Source of the DNA: TMP-86 sp031394735
GTDB taxonomy: Bacteria > Pseudomonadota > Gammaproteobacteria > Steroidobacterales > Steroidobacteraceae
Length of the DNA: 64,000 nucleotides
Reading direction: 5' to 3'
Assembly (NCBI GenBank): GCA_031394735.1
Contig: JANMXI010000217.1
Location: 1-64,000 of the forward strand
Position numbers and translations under genes: made by a program. Shown here in pieces: positions 1-8,971 of this stretch (the stretch's first letter is position 1; each line of letters begins with the position of its first letter). The notes beneath the pieces are model-generated. The model was not told the DNA's origin, ran no database searches, and worked only from the letters and a program-made list of their open reading frames with translations.

Positions 1-1143
1 GGTATGACGAACGTTCACTTCACTGCAGCGTTGGCATCCCGGCCCACTTGCACTCAACAGTCGATGCTCACCGCCAATGATGGCGAACGTATAGGACGTG
101 CGCTCCCCGCGGGAATTGACCAACACCGTGCCGGCCGGACCTTGCGCCACCGCGATCATGTCCAGACCGGCTCCACGCATGGACCACATGCCACGGCCAC
201 CAGGCCGATAGGCATAGGTGGACAAGCGTTGAGACTTGCCGGTCTCGCCGGCAAACCGCACTGAAATGCCCGTCAGCGCGTGCGGATTGCCACTTTGGTA
301 CGGCTCCTCATAGTGATAGTCCCTGACGGTGCGCCGGTCAGACAATGTGACGCCGATGAGATTGCCGAACGTGGGAAGGTTTTGATCCGCCGAGTGCACA
401 TAGGTAAAGCGTCCGATGGGAGAGTCAATCGCCGCAATGACTCTTTGGCTGACATTTCCCAAATCGCTGTACTGAATCCGCAGCATTCGACCGAGCGGGT
501 CCGTCACGCTGAGCAATTCACCCCGGGTATCCCTCGAAAGGGTCAGCAGGTTGCCGTGACGATTGGAAATGCTGTCCAGCTTTCCGGCTGCATTGAACCG
601 TAGCTGTCGACCGTTCGGCCATGTCCACAGAAAGCCCGTAACCGCTCCGCGATTCGACAGTAACTCCACGGTTCCATTTGAGGGATCTTGAGTCACACAC
701 AAGCTTCGGCGCCGCGGATCGCGCGTAAAAATGATCCGGCCGCCGTCGGCTTCGGTTACTTGGACCGTGTCGCGCCCCGCTACGATTTCAGTGTCGTAGG
801 ACAGGCGCCAACCAAAGCCGATGGATCCCGGTGCGCGGTCCAAAGAGTTGTAATGCCGAACGATCTCCAGACCGAGTTCACCTGGTAGCGGCGCCATATC
901 AGTCTCGCGCTGATATTTGTTGCCGGTGATGAGGTTGATGGGGTTGCCGGCTCCCTGATCGGTGCCGCTCGTGTTTCCCAGACTGGCAGGACCCGCGCCA
1001 CCACAGGTAGCACCAACTGGGCTAGGCCCACAAGTCGGACGACTTTGGGCAAACGAGTGATTCCCGATGAGGACTGTAAGCCCTGCGAGGCCAACAGCAA
1101 CGACGGCCGATCTCAGCGTGCTTCCTGCACAGCGTATGTTCAT
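1..1143 (-). CDS. Exported RHS/YD-repeat protein, C-terminus beyond window
   Basis: Reading the minus strand from the ATG at 1143 gives 381 open codons that run off the left edge. Residues 1-33 form a Sec signal peptide ending in SFAQS. A DUF6531-like RHS entry domain follows at about 67-140 (LITGNKYQRETDM, then a GWRLSYD-type motif), then YD-type repeats such as NRHGNLLTLSRDTRGELL. The start is supported by AAGGATG about 9 nt upstream. It lies 17 nt after the last Tad gene on the same strand, so it is probably the tail of the pilus operon. RHS proteins are large secreted shells or adhesins, often with a variable C-terminal toxin; that part is not visible here, so no toxin claim can be made. 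Cysteines occur early (residues 38 and 47) and as a CxxC near residue 375. Confidence 0.85.
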   Translation of the reverse strand, partial: MNIRCAGSTLRSAVVAVGLAGLTVLIGNHSFAQSRPTCGPSPVGATCGGAGPASLGNTSGTDQGAGNPINLITGNKYQRETDMAPLPGELGLEIVRHYNSLDRAPGSIGFGWRLSYDTEIVAGRDTVQVTEADGGRIIFTRDPRRRSLCVTQDPSNGTVELLSNRGAVTGFLWTWPNGRQLRFNAAGKLDSISNRHGNLLTLSRDTRGELLSVTDPLGRMLRIQYSDLGNVSQRVIAAIDSPIGRFTYVHSADQNLPTFGNLIGVTLSDRRTVRDYHYEEPYQSGNPHALTGISVRFAGETGKSQRLSTYAYRPGGRGMWSMRGAGLDMIAVAQGPAGTVLVNSRGERTSYTFAIIGGEHRLLSASGPGCQRCSEVNVRHT

Positions 1144-1160
1144 GTGTACCCATCCTTAGG

Positions 1161-2072
1161 TCACGTTGGAAATTTCAAACCAATGCAGCACAGTCTGATG
1201 CCGCAGTTTGGATCACAATGCGGATCGCCCGCTTGACAGTGCTCACCCGGACCCGGGCTTCCCTCTCCGGTTCCGTCACTGCCCGCGCCCCCGCCACTTT
1301 CAGCGCCGGATCCATTGCCAGGCCCCGTTCCGCTTCCAGCGCCACCACCTGCCATGTTGTTGCTCACCGTCACCGTCGCCTGTTCGAAAGGCTCACTGGA
1401 CATTCGCAATACGGCACGCGCAACAATTGGGATGCGTCCTTCGTCCAGAAGCCCAGCGACGAATTCGTCGTCGGCTCCAAAGGCGGCGAGTTCCAACGCT
1501 TTCACGTAAAAGCGACCTGCGAGCGGAACTTGCTTGGAGAGTGGTATTCCATAGGTAATGCGGAGCGCCAGCAGATTGGCGTCCTGCAGGCTCTGTCCGG
1601 AAGAATTTGTCGTTGGGTCACCGGGGCAACTTGGCCGATCGCGCGGACAACGCAGCATCAGAAGATTGGTGTTGGGAATGACCCGGACACCACCGCCGAA
1701 GCGTGAAGACAGCTCCGGACTGTTGAAGTCATCGAAGCTCTTCGACGTCGGCGACAAGATTTCCAGCCGCGCGGCGCCTGTCGCAAAGTCGGCCCGGACG
1801 AGCGCCAACGTTTTTGCGAGCTCGGAACTGTTGGCGCCACCGCCATAGTAGGGCACGAGCGCGCGTTCAAAGGCTGCGAACATGGCGGACGGTTTCGCAT
1901 GTTCCACACCACCAGTTCGGGCCGCCTCGAATGCTGCGTAATTAAGATTGCTCTTGGCGTGAAACGCGAGCGCCGTTTGAACAGCGCCCAGGAAGACAAA
2001 CAACAGCAGTGGAATGACGATGGCAAACTCCACCAGCGTGGCGCCGCGAGCGTAGCGTTCAAGATTTCGCAT
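1161..2072 (-). CDS. TadE-like minor pilin with Gly/Ser-rich, Cys-rich tail
   Basis: 303 residues starting at MRNLERYARG. The prepilin-like motif G|ATLVEF (Glu at +5) is followed by a hydrophobic helix, the signature of TadE/TadF pseudopilins processed by the Tad prepilin peptidase. The middle is a typical TadE ectodomain. The last 65 residues are a Gly/Ser linker ending in a segment with six cysteines (from EHC to LCC), unusual for the family and suggestive of a disulfide-bonded tip or binding module. An upstream ATG at 2138 exists but would add a basic Cys-rich stretch before the prepilin motif, so 2072 is preferred. It overlaps the end of the DUF192 gene by 14 bp and precedes the RHS gene by 17 nt. 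Confidence 0.82.
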   Translation of the reverse strand: MRNLERYARGATLVEFAIVIPLLLFVFLGAVQTALAFHAKSNLNYAAFEAARTGGVEHAKPSAMFAAFERALVPYYGGGANSSELAKTLALVRADFATGAARLEILSPTSKSFDDFNSPELSSRFGGGVRVIPNTNLLMLRCPRDRPSCPGDPTTNSSGQSLQDANLLALRITYGIPLSKQVPLAGRFYVKALELAAFGADDEFVAGLLDEGRIPIVARAVLRMSSEPFEQATVTVSNNMAGGGAGSGTGPGNGSGAESGGGAGSDGTGEGSPGPGEHCQAGDPHCDPNCGIRLCCIGLKFPT

Positions 2073-2391
2073 GACGATCCGCCAACAGCAACGCATCGCC
2101 GACCAGCAACTGCAGCCGCCGCACATCACCTTGCGCAAATTCCAGAACGCTGACTGCGCCCTTTTTTGCGGCGACCCGCCACGGGGGCACCGACTCCGCG
2201 ATCTTCATCACTTTGTTATCAGCATCGAGAAAAACAATATCGATGGGGGATCGCAACAGGCCGGTATGAACACACCAGCACGGCTTGATGTGCATGGCAC
2301 TCGAGGGTGGCAGTGGGGTCATGAATATGAGGCCGCGAGTTCGCGCCAGTACGGTTCGAGCCGGATAGACGTTGATAGGCTGTCTGCTCAT
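2059..2391 (-). CDS. DUF192 (UPF0127) family protein in Tad operon
   Basis: 110 residues from MSRQPINVYP. The DUF192 core is recognisable: ARTRGLIFM, then SSAMHIKPCWCVHT, SPIDIVFLDADNKV and a C-terminal VLEFAQGDV segment. Function of the family is not established. The start is set by the ATGA overlap with the stop of tadC and by AAGGATGGG just upstream; the same 12-base context CCTAAGGATGGG precedes the RHS gene. DUF192 genes are found inside Tad loci in other bacteria, which fits an accessory role in pilus assembly (inference). No signal peptide is obvious from this start. Confidence 0.8.
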   Translation of the reverse strand: MSRQPINVYPARTVLARTRGLIFMTPLPPSSAMHIKPCWCVHTGLLRSPIDIVFLDADNKVMKIAESVPPWRVAAKKGAVSVLEFAQGDVRRLQLLVGDALLLADRHAKS

Positions 2392-3284
2392 AATCCCATC
2401 CTTAGGAATTTGATTGCGATTGGAAATCCAAGAACGATGAACGTGCATGGAAAAATGAATGCGATCAGCGGAAAGAGCATCTTGACCGGCGCTTCCATGG
2501 CCAGCTTTTCGGCCCGCGAAAATCGCTCCATTCGGCGTTGCTCCGCCTGAGCGCGTAAGACGGGACCGAGATTCATGCCAAGCGTTTCGGACTGAATCAA
2601 CGCGCTGACTAGGTTCCCGATCGCAGGATCTCGCATGCGAGTCGACATGTCGCGTAAAGCCTCTATACGGGTCTTTCCAGCGCGACGGTCTCGTAGAACT
2701 CGCGCCATTTCATCGCGAAGGGGTCCAGGAGGCCCTTTGGCCACTGCATGTCCCAGGGCACTCTGCAAAGTGAGTCCCGCCTCGACGCACAAGGTAATGA
2801 GATCAAGGGCATACGGAAGCGCCTTCTGGACGCCGCGATGTCGCACGTCAATCCGGTCTCGCAGCCACAACATCGGTCCGATCACACCGCCGATTGCCGC
2901 CACCAACACGCCGGGAAGCGGGTTCAGGTGCCAGGCACCGGAGACAAACCAGGCCACCGCCACCGACACCGCCGTGCAAAGAATCGTGAATCCCATAAAC
3001 TGATCTGCCGTCAGCGCATAGTCCAGCCCCGCCAACCGCAATCGGCCGGTCAAGTACGCCCTAAAACGCTCGGGCAAATGGGATCCAAGATGCGCTGCCA
3101 GCAATCGAACAGGCAACCAAGCCAGCCGAAAGGCGACGGGAGGAGCATCGCGATACTGTCGGTCCTCGACCGGCAGTTCTGACACGAATTGACCGATCAA
3201 GCCGGCAACGAGCGCGGCCGAAGTGCCGGCCGCTGCAGCAGCGGCGAGGGCGATCCATCCCAACCCTTGAAACAGGGCACTCAT
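2388..3284 (-). CDS. tadC: TadC, Flp pilus inner-membrane platform protein
   Basis: 298 residues with the type II secretion system F (T2SSF) fold. There are N-terminal membrane segments (about 8-32 and 95-135), a cytoplasmic T2SSF helical domain with LPYALDLITLCVEAGL and SALIQSETLGMNL, and C-terminal membrane helices ending in FPIAIKFLRMGL. TadC pairs with TadB to form the platform on which the TadA ATPase acts to build or retract the pilus. It overlaps tadB by 4 bp (ATGA) and the following DUF192 gene by 4 bp, implying translational coupling. Length is normal for the family. Confidence 0.92.
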   Translation of the reverse strand: MSALFQGLGWIALAAAAAAGTSAALVAGLIGQFVSELPVEDRQYRDAPPVAFRLAWLPVRLLAAHLGSHLPERFRAYLTGRLRLAGLDYALTADQFMGFTILCTAVSVAVAWFVSGAWHLNPLPGVLVAAIGGVIGPMLWLRDRIDVRHRGVQKALPYALDLITLCVEAGLTLQSALGHAVAKGPPGPLRDEMARVLRDRRAGKTRIEALRDMSTRMRDPAIGNLVSALIQSETLGMNLGPVLRAQAEQRRMERFSRAEKLAMEAPVKMLFPLIAFIFPCTFIVLGFPIAIKFLRMGL

Positions 3285-4135
3285 ACGTCGATGCTCACGA
3301 TGCGTCGAATGACATACACGCCGAGAAATTCGAAAACGCCCATCACTGCAAGCGTTGCAATCCCGGCACGGGTCACGAACAACTGCGACATCTCTGCCGG
3401 CTCCATGCGCATGAGAATGAGCAACAGGACGATCGGAAGAAGACCGACAATCACGGCCTGTAGCTTTCCCTGAGACGTGAGTGCTCGGATCTTTGATTCG
3501 ATGGCGAGCTGATTGCGTAACGTCGCCGCCGATCGTTCCAGCGCCTCAGCAAGGCCACCACCGGAGTCATAGGCAATTCGCATTGCCGACACCGCAAGCG
3601 CAACGCTTTGAAGGTTGATGCGCGCTGCAAGATTCTCCAAGGCCACGTCCAACGATACGCCCAGCCGTTGTTCTCGCAGGACAATCGCAAATTCCTGGCT
3701 GGTTGGCACCGGCAGTTCGGCCCCGATCTGTTGAATGGCGGTACTCAGAGAACTTCCCGCACGCAGGGCACCGGCCAGCATCAGCAAAGCATCCGGAAAT
3801 TGTCGCTGCAGGGAACTGCGTCTACGACGGCGCAAGATCAGAATGGCGATGGCGGGGAACAACGCAGCACTGACGCCGCAGACGATCGCGATGACAAGGT
3901 TGTGCGTCGCGAACAGCATTGCAAATACGACGGCGACTGAAAAGAAGGCCGCTACTACATAGAGCAGTTGTGGATCCAAAAAGACAAACAATTCCAGAAG
4001 CGACATCCGCGCACGAGCGGTGGTTGCCTCACGGTGCTTGGCGAGTCGCTGGACGCCTTGTTCGATAACGATCACAACAACCAGCGCAGCTGCAACCGCC
4101 GCCAGAAGAGTGACTACCCAAGGTAGTAGAATCAT
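3281..4135 (-). CDS. tadB: TadB, Flp pilus inner-membrane platform protein
   Basis: 284 residues from MILLPWVVTL. This start is chosen because its ATG overlaps the TGA of tadA (ATGA); an upstream ATG at 4156 would overlap more and lacks family support. It has two N-terminal membrane helices, a second hydrophobic pair at about 70-105, the T2SSF domain (QFPDALLMLAGALRAGSSL, typical TadB) and two C-terminal helices. It is the partner of TadC in the Tad secretion platform. It is linked to tadA and tadC by 4-bp overlaps. Confidence 0.92.
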   Translation of the reverse strand: MILLPWVVTLLAAVAAALVVVIVIEQGVQRLAKHREATTARARMSLLELFVFLDPQLLYVVAAFFSVAVVFAMLFATHNLVIAIVCGVSAALFPAIAILILRRRRRSSLQRQFPDALLMLAGALRAGSSLSTAIQQIGAELPVPTSQEFAIVLREQRLGVSLDVALENLAARINLQSVALAVSAMRIAYDSGGGLAEALERSAATLRNQLAIESKIRALTSQGKLQAVIVGLLPIVLLLILMRMEPAEMSQLFVTRAGIATLAVMGVFEFLGVYVIRRIVSIDV

Positions 4136-5418
4136 GCGTTCACCCGCTGGAAGCAATCAAGGTCTACAGACTCGCCGCGGTCGCGGAGCGACTCATAGAA
4201 GGAGGGTATGCAATCGCAGGCTTCGAACGCGCCCGCGACCCGGCCATCACTACGGCGGCCCGCGCGCTGAAATCGAAAAATCTCCTGCAATTGAATGCGG
4301 CCGCCTTCCATGCCGCATACCTCGGTAATGCTCGTGATCTTGCGCGAACCACAGGCAAATCGAGTCTGTTGCACGATGATGTCTACGGCTGAGGCGATCT
4401 GGTCCCGTATGGCGGCAAGCGGAAGCGCGTCGCCGGCCATCAGTACCAAAGTCTCCAGTCTCATCAGGGCATCTCGGGGTGAGTTGGCATGCAGCGTCGT
4501 CAGCGATCCCTCGTGCCCGGTGTTCATGGCCTGCAGCATGTCCAAGGCTTCGCCCCCACGGCATTCACCCACGACGATACGGTCGGGCCGCATACGCAAC
4601 GAGTTTCTGACCAGATCTCGAATGCTGACAAAGCCGCGTCCTTCCGCATTCGCGGGCCTGGCCTCCAGTGACACGAGATTGGGGTGGTCCAGCTGCAATT
4701 CCGCCGCGTCTTCAATGGTGATGATGCGCTCCGCGGACGGTATGCAGGCCGACAAGACATTCAGAAAAGTGGTCTTTCCCGACCCTGTACCGCCTGACAC
4801 GACGATGTTTTGCCGATGGGAGACACACAATTCCAGAAACGCTGCCATCGGCACGGACAGCGTGTCGAGCGCAATCAGATCCTCAATGCGCAGACGCTTG
4901 CGGGCAAACTTGCGAATGGTTAAGGAGGGTCCCTTCAATGCCAGGGGTGGAATGATGGCATTGACTCGCGATCCGTCCTTCAGCCGCGCATCCACCATGG
5001 GCGAGGATTCGTCGATCCGACGGCCGAGCGGCGCCACGATGCGCTCGATCACGCCATGTACTGCCCGATCGCTGGAGAATGCGTACGGGTGTCGCTCGAT
5101 GCGCCCCGCCCGTTCGACGAATATCTCATCGCAACGATTGACCATCACCTCGCTGACCGAATCATCGCGAAGCAGGTGCTCCAGCGGACCCAACCCAATG
5201 GCCTCGTCGAGAACCACGTTTGCCAGAGCATCTCGATCGACAGTCGCCGGGAGTTCCGACAGTCCCTCGACAATTTCGAGGACGAGTCGCTGTGTTTCGA
5301 CGCGCAGCTCGGAATCTGACATCCGGGTGAGGTCGCGCCGACGCAGGTCGATGGTCAGCAGAAGCAGCTCATGGACATGAATGCGCCATCGCGCAGGTAC
5401 GCTCGCCTCGGTGTTCAT
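4132..5418 (-). CDS. tadA: TadA/CpaF secretion ATPase
   Basis: 428 residues, the hexameric type II/IV secretion ATPase that powers Flp pilus assembly. The N-terminal CpaF domain covers about 60-190 (LGPLEHLLRD, VMVNRCDEIFVE, GSRVNAIIPPL). The Walker A motif GGTGSGKTT lies at 209-217, the Asp box around IITIEDAAEL, the Walker B-like region in RIVVGECRGGEA, and the His box around GSLTTLHANSPRDAL. All key motifs look intact. It overlaps the secretin gene upstream and tadB downstream by 4 bp each, consistent with stoichiometric translation from one mRNA. Confidence 0.95.
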   Translation of the reverse strand: MNTEASVPARWRIHVHELLLLTIDLRRRDLTRMSDSELRVETQRLVLEIVEGLSELPATVDRDALANVVLDEAIGLGPLEHLLRDDSVSEVMVNRCDEIFVERAGRIERHPYAFSSDRAVHGVIERIVAPLGRRIDESSPMVDARLKDGSRVNAIIPPLALKGPSLTIRKFARKRLRIEDLIALDTLSVPMAAFLELCVSHRQNIVVSGGTGSGKTTFLNVLSACIPSAERIITIEDAAELQLDHPNLVSLEARPANAEGRGFVSIRDLVRNSLRMRPDRIVVGECRGGEALDMLQAMNTGHEGSLTTLHANSPRDALMRLETLVLMAGDALPLAAIRDQIASAVDIIVQQTRFACGSRKITSITEVCGMEGGRIQLQEIFRFQRAGRRSDGRVAGAFEACDCIPSFYESLRDRGESVDLDCFQRVNA

Positions 5419-6602
5419 GGCGTCTCCAGAGTCCGCGCCGCTTCATCACGCAGCATGTCACGCCGCGCGTTGGCTTCTGCATCGCCGGGTTCGACAATCC
5501 GCGCGGTAACGAAGATGACGAGTTCGGTATCTCGTCGCTCGGACTTACGACCTTTGAACAGATGACCCAAGATGGGCAGGCGTCCCAGCCCAGGCACACT
5601 GTCGGTGGTGTTGCCTTTGCCCCGCTGTAGCAAGCCAGCAATGACCATGGTTTCACCCGACTTCACATTGAACCAAGTATCGGCCTCACGGGAGCGCAAA
5701 CCCGGAACACCGGAGAGCGGGTTCAAACTGGCATCGGGCTCGCTCACCATCGCGCGAACGGACGAGAGAATCGCCCCCGATTCCATCGCGATCGGGGTGA
5801 TCTCCAATTCAACTCCAAATTTCTTGAAGGTGATTTGGGCGGAGCCGTCTTGATTGATGGCCTGAAATGGAATCTCGCCACCCACCAGGAAGCTCGCTTT
5901 CTTGCCGCTGCGAGCGGCCAGCTGTGGATCGGCCAGGACGACAGCTTCACCCTGGGTTTCCAGGATGCTGATGGTCGAGGCGATGGAACTGGCGACTCCG
6001 ATCCGGCCCTTGAATGGTTCCACCTGCGGACCGGGCAAAGTCGACTGCCAGCGAATGCCGAAGTCCTGCGTGTGATTTCGAGCGACTTCGATGACGCGCA
6101 CGTCGATCAACACCATTTTTTCCCAGGCACGATCCTTCTGAAACGCGGCAAGATTGACCACCTGCGGATAGTGCTTCGACAGCTCGCCCAGCTTGAAAAG
6201 CTGCGCTTCGCTCAAATCGGTTCCATCAACCAGGATCTTGTCGCCGAGCGCCCTGACCGAGACGTTGGGCATTTGCCCGATGAATCCCTCGATTTCATGC
6301 GCAAGACGCTGCATGTCGAGCGGCACGACATGAATGGACCAGCGCTCCGGGGTTCCGGCATCGTCCAGGAGGTTGAGGGAGGTTCGGCCCGGGCCGCGCG
6401 CAACGATGATGACGTCGCCATTGGCAAGCGCCGATGCGCTGATGACACTGCTCCGACCAACGACGACACGCTTGACGTGCGGTCGCGGCATGACCGTTGT
6501 TTCGCCTACATACAATTCGATTTCTGCAGAGCCTGGCTCCGCGGACGCGTAGCCGGCGAGACACATCAGGCATGCGGCAGCAATCTTATGAACCGCCTTC
6601 AT
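5415..6602 (-). CDS. cpaC: RcpA/CpaC secretin of the Flp pilus
   Basis: 395 residues with a signal peptide at 1-21 (LAGYASA|EP). The N-terminal pilus/secretin domain covers about 25-165 and a BON-like piece lies at 100-150. The C-terminal secretin domain contains VVLADPQLAARSGKKASFL, VGGEIPF, PGLRSREADTWFNVKSGE and PILGHLFKGRKSE, the conserved secretin end. It forms the outer-membrane pore for the pilus. The protein is at the short end for CpaC. It overlaps both cpaB upstream and tadA downstream by 4 bp. Confidence 0.93.
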   Translation of the reverse strand: MKAVHKIAAACLMCLAGYASAEPGSAEIELYVGETTVMPRPHVKRVVVGRSSVISASALANGDVIIVARGPGRTSLNLLDDAGTPERWSIHVVPLDMQRLAHEIEGFIGQMPNVSVRALGDKILVDGTDLSEAQLFKLGELSKHYPQVVNLAAFQKDRAWEKMVLIDVRVIEVARNHTQDFGIRWQSTLPGPQVEPFKGRIGVASSIASTISILETQGEAVVLADPQLAARSGKKASFLVGGEIPFQAINQDGSAQITFKKFGVELEITPIAMESGAILSSVRAMVSEPDASLNPLSGVPGLRSREADTWFNVKSGETMVIAGLLQRGKGNTTDSVPGLGRLPILGHLFKGRKSERRDTELVIFVTARIVEPGDAEANARRDMLRDEAARTLETP

Positions 6603-7399
6603 GGCAAGGCCTTAAGCCGGTCGGCATAGATGACTTGTACCGACAGACGCTTCTGCGAGGCTGGAACAAGGCCCAGAATGCTTTGTGCATCCTCCTTCAA
6701 CATTTGAATATCGTCTTCGTCAGTGGGCGTTCGGAGCACCGCCGTGAGGTGGCCAAGCTCGCGCGCCGCAAAAATACGGCGCGCATCCTCGGGACTCACA
6801 TCCAAAGTCATCGTGTTGTAGTTGCGGGAATCTGCTGCGGAATCCTGCACTGGTCGGGCGTCGGTGCGCATTCCCGTCGCCAACACGAGTGCACGCTGCA
6901 ACAACGGCAGGAGCGTGGTTTGTGCGTTGCGTTTGACGGATACGAGCAAGTCGATGCGATCACCCGGCGTCACGAGACCGGACACCGAACTGATGTCATC
7001 GACGGGAACGGTGACTGCGCGGCGTCCCGGCTCAATACGATCCGACAGCGAGCGCGGACCTTGGGAAGCCAACTGCGCCCACAAAATGGGTTGCCCGCGT
7101 CGCGCCGGCACATCGAGGGCGGCGTTGTCGAATCGACTCAACTGATCCGGAGTCAGAGCATCCGCGTACGCCCACTCTTTTGGGATGGAGCGGATGGAAA
7201 CTGTATCAGCATTCAATCGGGTGCCCCGCGGCATGTCCTGGTTGGCGACCACCTGTTTGACAAGCTCGACCTTCGCCTTGCCGGATTCGACGGCGGCGAC
7301 ACGATCCGCGATGTAGTAGTCGGCGCCGAAGCCTGCTCCAGTACCGAATACAACGGCGGCTCCGAGCACGATCCAACGTGGCGATATCTTCACGACCAT
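6599..7399 (-). CDS. cpaB: CpaB/RcpC, Flp pilus assembly protein
   Basis: 266 residues. An N-terminal membrane anchor (about 9-30) is followed by an SAF domain (VVANQDMPRGTRLNADTV) and the RcpC/CpaB domain (PGRRAVTVPVDDISSVSGLV, PGDRIDLLVSV), ending with a domain that starts at about TLDVSPEDARRIF. CpaB is a periplasmic component associated with secretin gating. The start has a good Shine-Dalgarno AAGGAAGGGA directly upstream and lies 23 nt after the small prepilin-like gene. It overlaps cpaC by 4 bp. Confidence 0.92.
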   Translation of the reverse strand: MVVKISPRWIVLGAAVVFGTGAGFGADYYIADRVAAVESGKAKVELVKQVVANQDMPRGTRLNADTVSIRSIPKEWAYADALTPDQLSRFDNAALDVPARRGQPILWAQLASQGPRSLSDRIEPGRRAVTVPVDDISSVSGLVTPGDRIDLLVSVKRNAQTTLLPLLQRALVLATGMRTDARPVQDSAADSRNYNTMTLDVSPEDARRIFAARELGHLTAVLRTPTDEDDIQMLKEDAQSILGLVPASQKRLSVQVIYADRLKALP

Positions 7400-7422
7400 T
7401 CCCTTCCTTGGGTATGTTTGAG

Positions 7423-7608
7423 CTATGGAATCGAGATTGCCGACGCAAACCGCGCGTAGGCGAGACGCACCGAGTCAATCAGCAGGGTCACGACCGAATC
7501 GCCCGATCCTGAATCGAGTGTCAACAACGCGAGAACCACCATGCAGCCCACCAGATACTCGACGCTGGATTGCCCATCGCACCGGGTTGGCCGGCCCACC
7601 GGACTCAC
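7423..7608 (-). CDS. Small prepilin-like protein in Tad operon
   Basis: 61 residues if started at the GTG at 7608, which forms a GTGA overlap with the stop of the preceding gene; an in-frame ATG at 7641 is the alternative. The sequence contains G|QSSVEYLVG with Glu at +5 of a class III signal peptide, followed by a hydrophobic helix (CMVVLALLTL). That is the pattern of Flp-type or pseudo-pilins. The C-terminus is short and hydrophobic. It is probably a minor pilin; the exact family is not recognised. The gap to cpaB is 23 nt. Confidence 0.65.
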   Translation of the reverse strand: MSPVGRPTRCDGQSSVEYLVGCMVVLALLTLDSGSGDSVVTLLIDSVRLAYARFASAISIP

Positions 7609-8282
7609 GGCTTTGATCCTGTCGATATGACCGAGATCCAAGTTCGCCCGCGTTCGCGTGTCATGACAATTTCCACCGAGCGAGTCGGGCCCGTGAACGC
7701 CAGGATCTCGCCTTGGCGCCCGTCGGCGTCGACTACATGGCGATCGGTGAGCCGCAATCCCAGTCTCGAAAGCCGGCGCTTAAAGAAGTCGGCATTCGGC
7801 CCGAGACCCACGGGAGAATGGGCCATGATGCTTTGGGTGGATGACTCTCCATCGCGAGTTCCAACGCGTGTCAGGAGCTGCGCATCAGGAGGCAACGGCA
7901 CCGCACTTGTGCCACGGCCGGCGTCGCTGAGATTCGCCTCGCTTACCCTCGCCCGCGTCACGCGCGAGTTCAACGATTGAAGTTCGACCGTCACGAAGCG
8001 CTGTGCGCGAGGCGCGGCGAGAACCAGACCTCGATCCACCTTGAACTCCACATGGTGCTCGCCAAGGTAGCGACGATAGAAGTCTGCACTCTCTTCCATA
8101 CCCAGATTCAAGCGCCATTCCCGAATGTGAGTCGGGATTTCGTTGACGATCAGGTCTCGATCGAAGGAACCCGGGGTCGAATCAATCGGCGCCGGAGCTT
8201 CATTCATTCCGTAGCCAATGGCGGCGAATAACGTCAGGGACACAACGCTCATGGCACACACCCACTTTCCAAGCGATCGCAT
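7605..8282 (-). CDS. Exported protein of unknown function in Tad operon
   Basis: 225 residues from MRSLGKWVCA, chosen because GGGAAG precedes this ATG at normal spacing; an ATG at 8297 is also in frame. Residues 1-25 are a signal peptide or membrane anchor. The rest is soluble, with two sections that each resemble a small alpha/beta unit (about 50-95 with ESADFYRRYLG, and 150-205 with GPNADFFKRRLSRLG), so an internal duplication is possible. I do not recognise the family. Its position between the TadE-like gene and the small prepilin suggests a periplasmic accessory role in pilus assembly (inference). It overlaps the preceding gene by 34 bp. Confidence 0.65.
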   Translation of the reverse strand: MRSLGKWVCAMSVVSLTLFAAIGYGMNEAPAPIDSTPGSFDRDLIVNEIPTHIREWRLNLGMEESADFYRRYLGEHHVEFKVDRGLVLAAPRAQRFVTVELQSLNSRVTRARVSEANLSDAGRGTSAVPLPPDAQLLTRVGTRDGESSTQSIMAHSPVGLGPNADFFKRRLSRLGLRLTDRHVVDADGRQGEILAFTGPTRSVEIVMTRERGRTWISVISTGSKP

Positions 8283-8971
8283 GGCACGACTTCCCATTCT
8301 TTGAGACCGGGCTTCATTGGTTCGTCCGTCAGAAGGCGCGGCAATTGGCCGACGACTTTGAGCAGCGGGTCCAGTTGCCCGCTGGGATAGACAGAAACAC
8401 CCGCATTCTCGATGCGCAATTGGACATCGCGAGCACCCAAGGCGCTCCAGTCGTCAACCAACAGGGCTGTCCTTCGCGCAATCGCCGGCAACAGCACTGG
8501 ACGAACAGTTACAGTGCCGGTTATCAGATTGCGGGACCGCAAGTCGAAACCGTCGCGCCACCAATGCCGGGCGGCAGGAAAGGGATCGCGCGTAGCGGCT
8601 CGAGTGATGACACTGATGTTGTTGCGCAAATCCGGAAGTAGCGGCTGAGCGCGATGGTCCACCCATAGACCATTGCGCTCAGACAAGGCATCGCTGGGTG
8701 GCTCCGCTGTGTGGATCGGCACATCTGATCGACTGAAAAAGCGTCGTGCTACGTCAGCTGCAATCTGATCGTCGTTCAGGCGCCCATTCAGAGGATCGTG
8801 CGCGATTGATTCGAAGGCGACGTAGCGACTGGCGATTTCGGCTGTATGAATCAAGTCCAGATCACGGCCCAATAGTGGAATCAGCAGTAGCAGAGGCGAC
8901 AATGCCGCCAAAAGGACGCAGAACTCCGCCATCGCCTGCCCACAATGCGTGGATTTGAGATGTGCGCTCAT
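8249..8971 (-). CDS. TadE-like pseudopilin
   Basis: 240 residues from MSAHLKSTHC. The upstream extension of this frame to 9385 is antisense noise, and the ATG at 8971 overlaps the TGA of the previous gene (ATGA). The prepilin motif G|QAMAEF with Glu at +5 precedes a hydrophobic helix (LLAALSPLLLLIPLL), as in TadE/TadF. The ectodomain has no domain I recognise beyond this. It would be processed by the Tad prepilin peptidase and act as a minor pilin. Confidence 0.75.
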   Translation of the reverse strand: MSAHLKSTHCGQAMAEFCVLLAALSPLLLLIPLLGRDLDLIHTAEIASRYVAFESIAHDPLNGRLNDDQIAADVARRFFSRSDVPIHTAEPPSDALSERNGLWVDHRAQPLLPDLRNNISVITRAATRDPFPAARHWWRDGFDLRSRNLITGTVTVRPVLLPAIARRTALLVDDWSALGARDVQLRIENAGVSVYPSGQLDPLLKVVGQLPRLLTDEPMKPGLKEWEVVPCDRLESGCVP

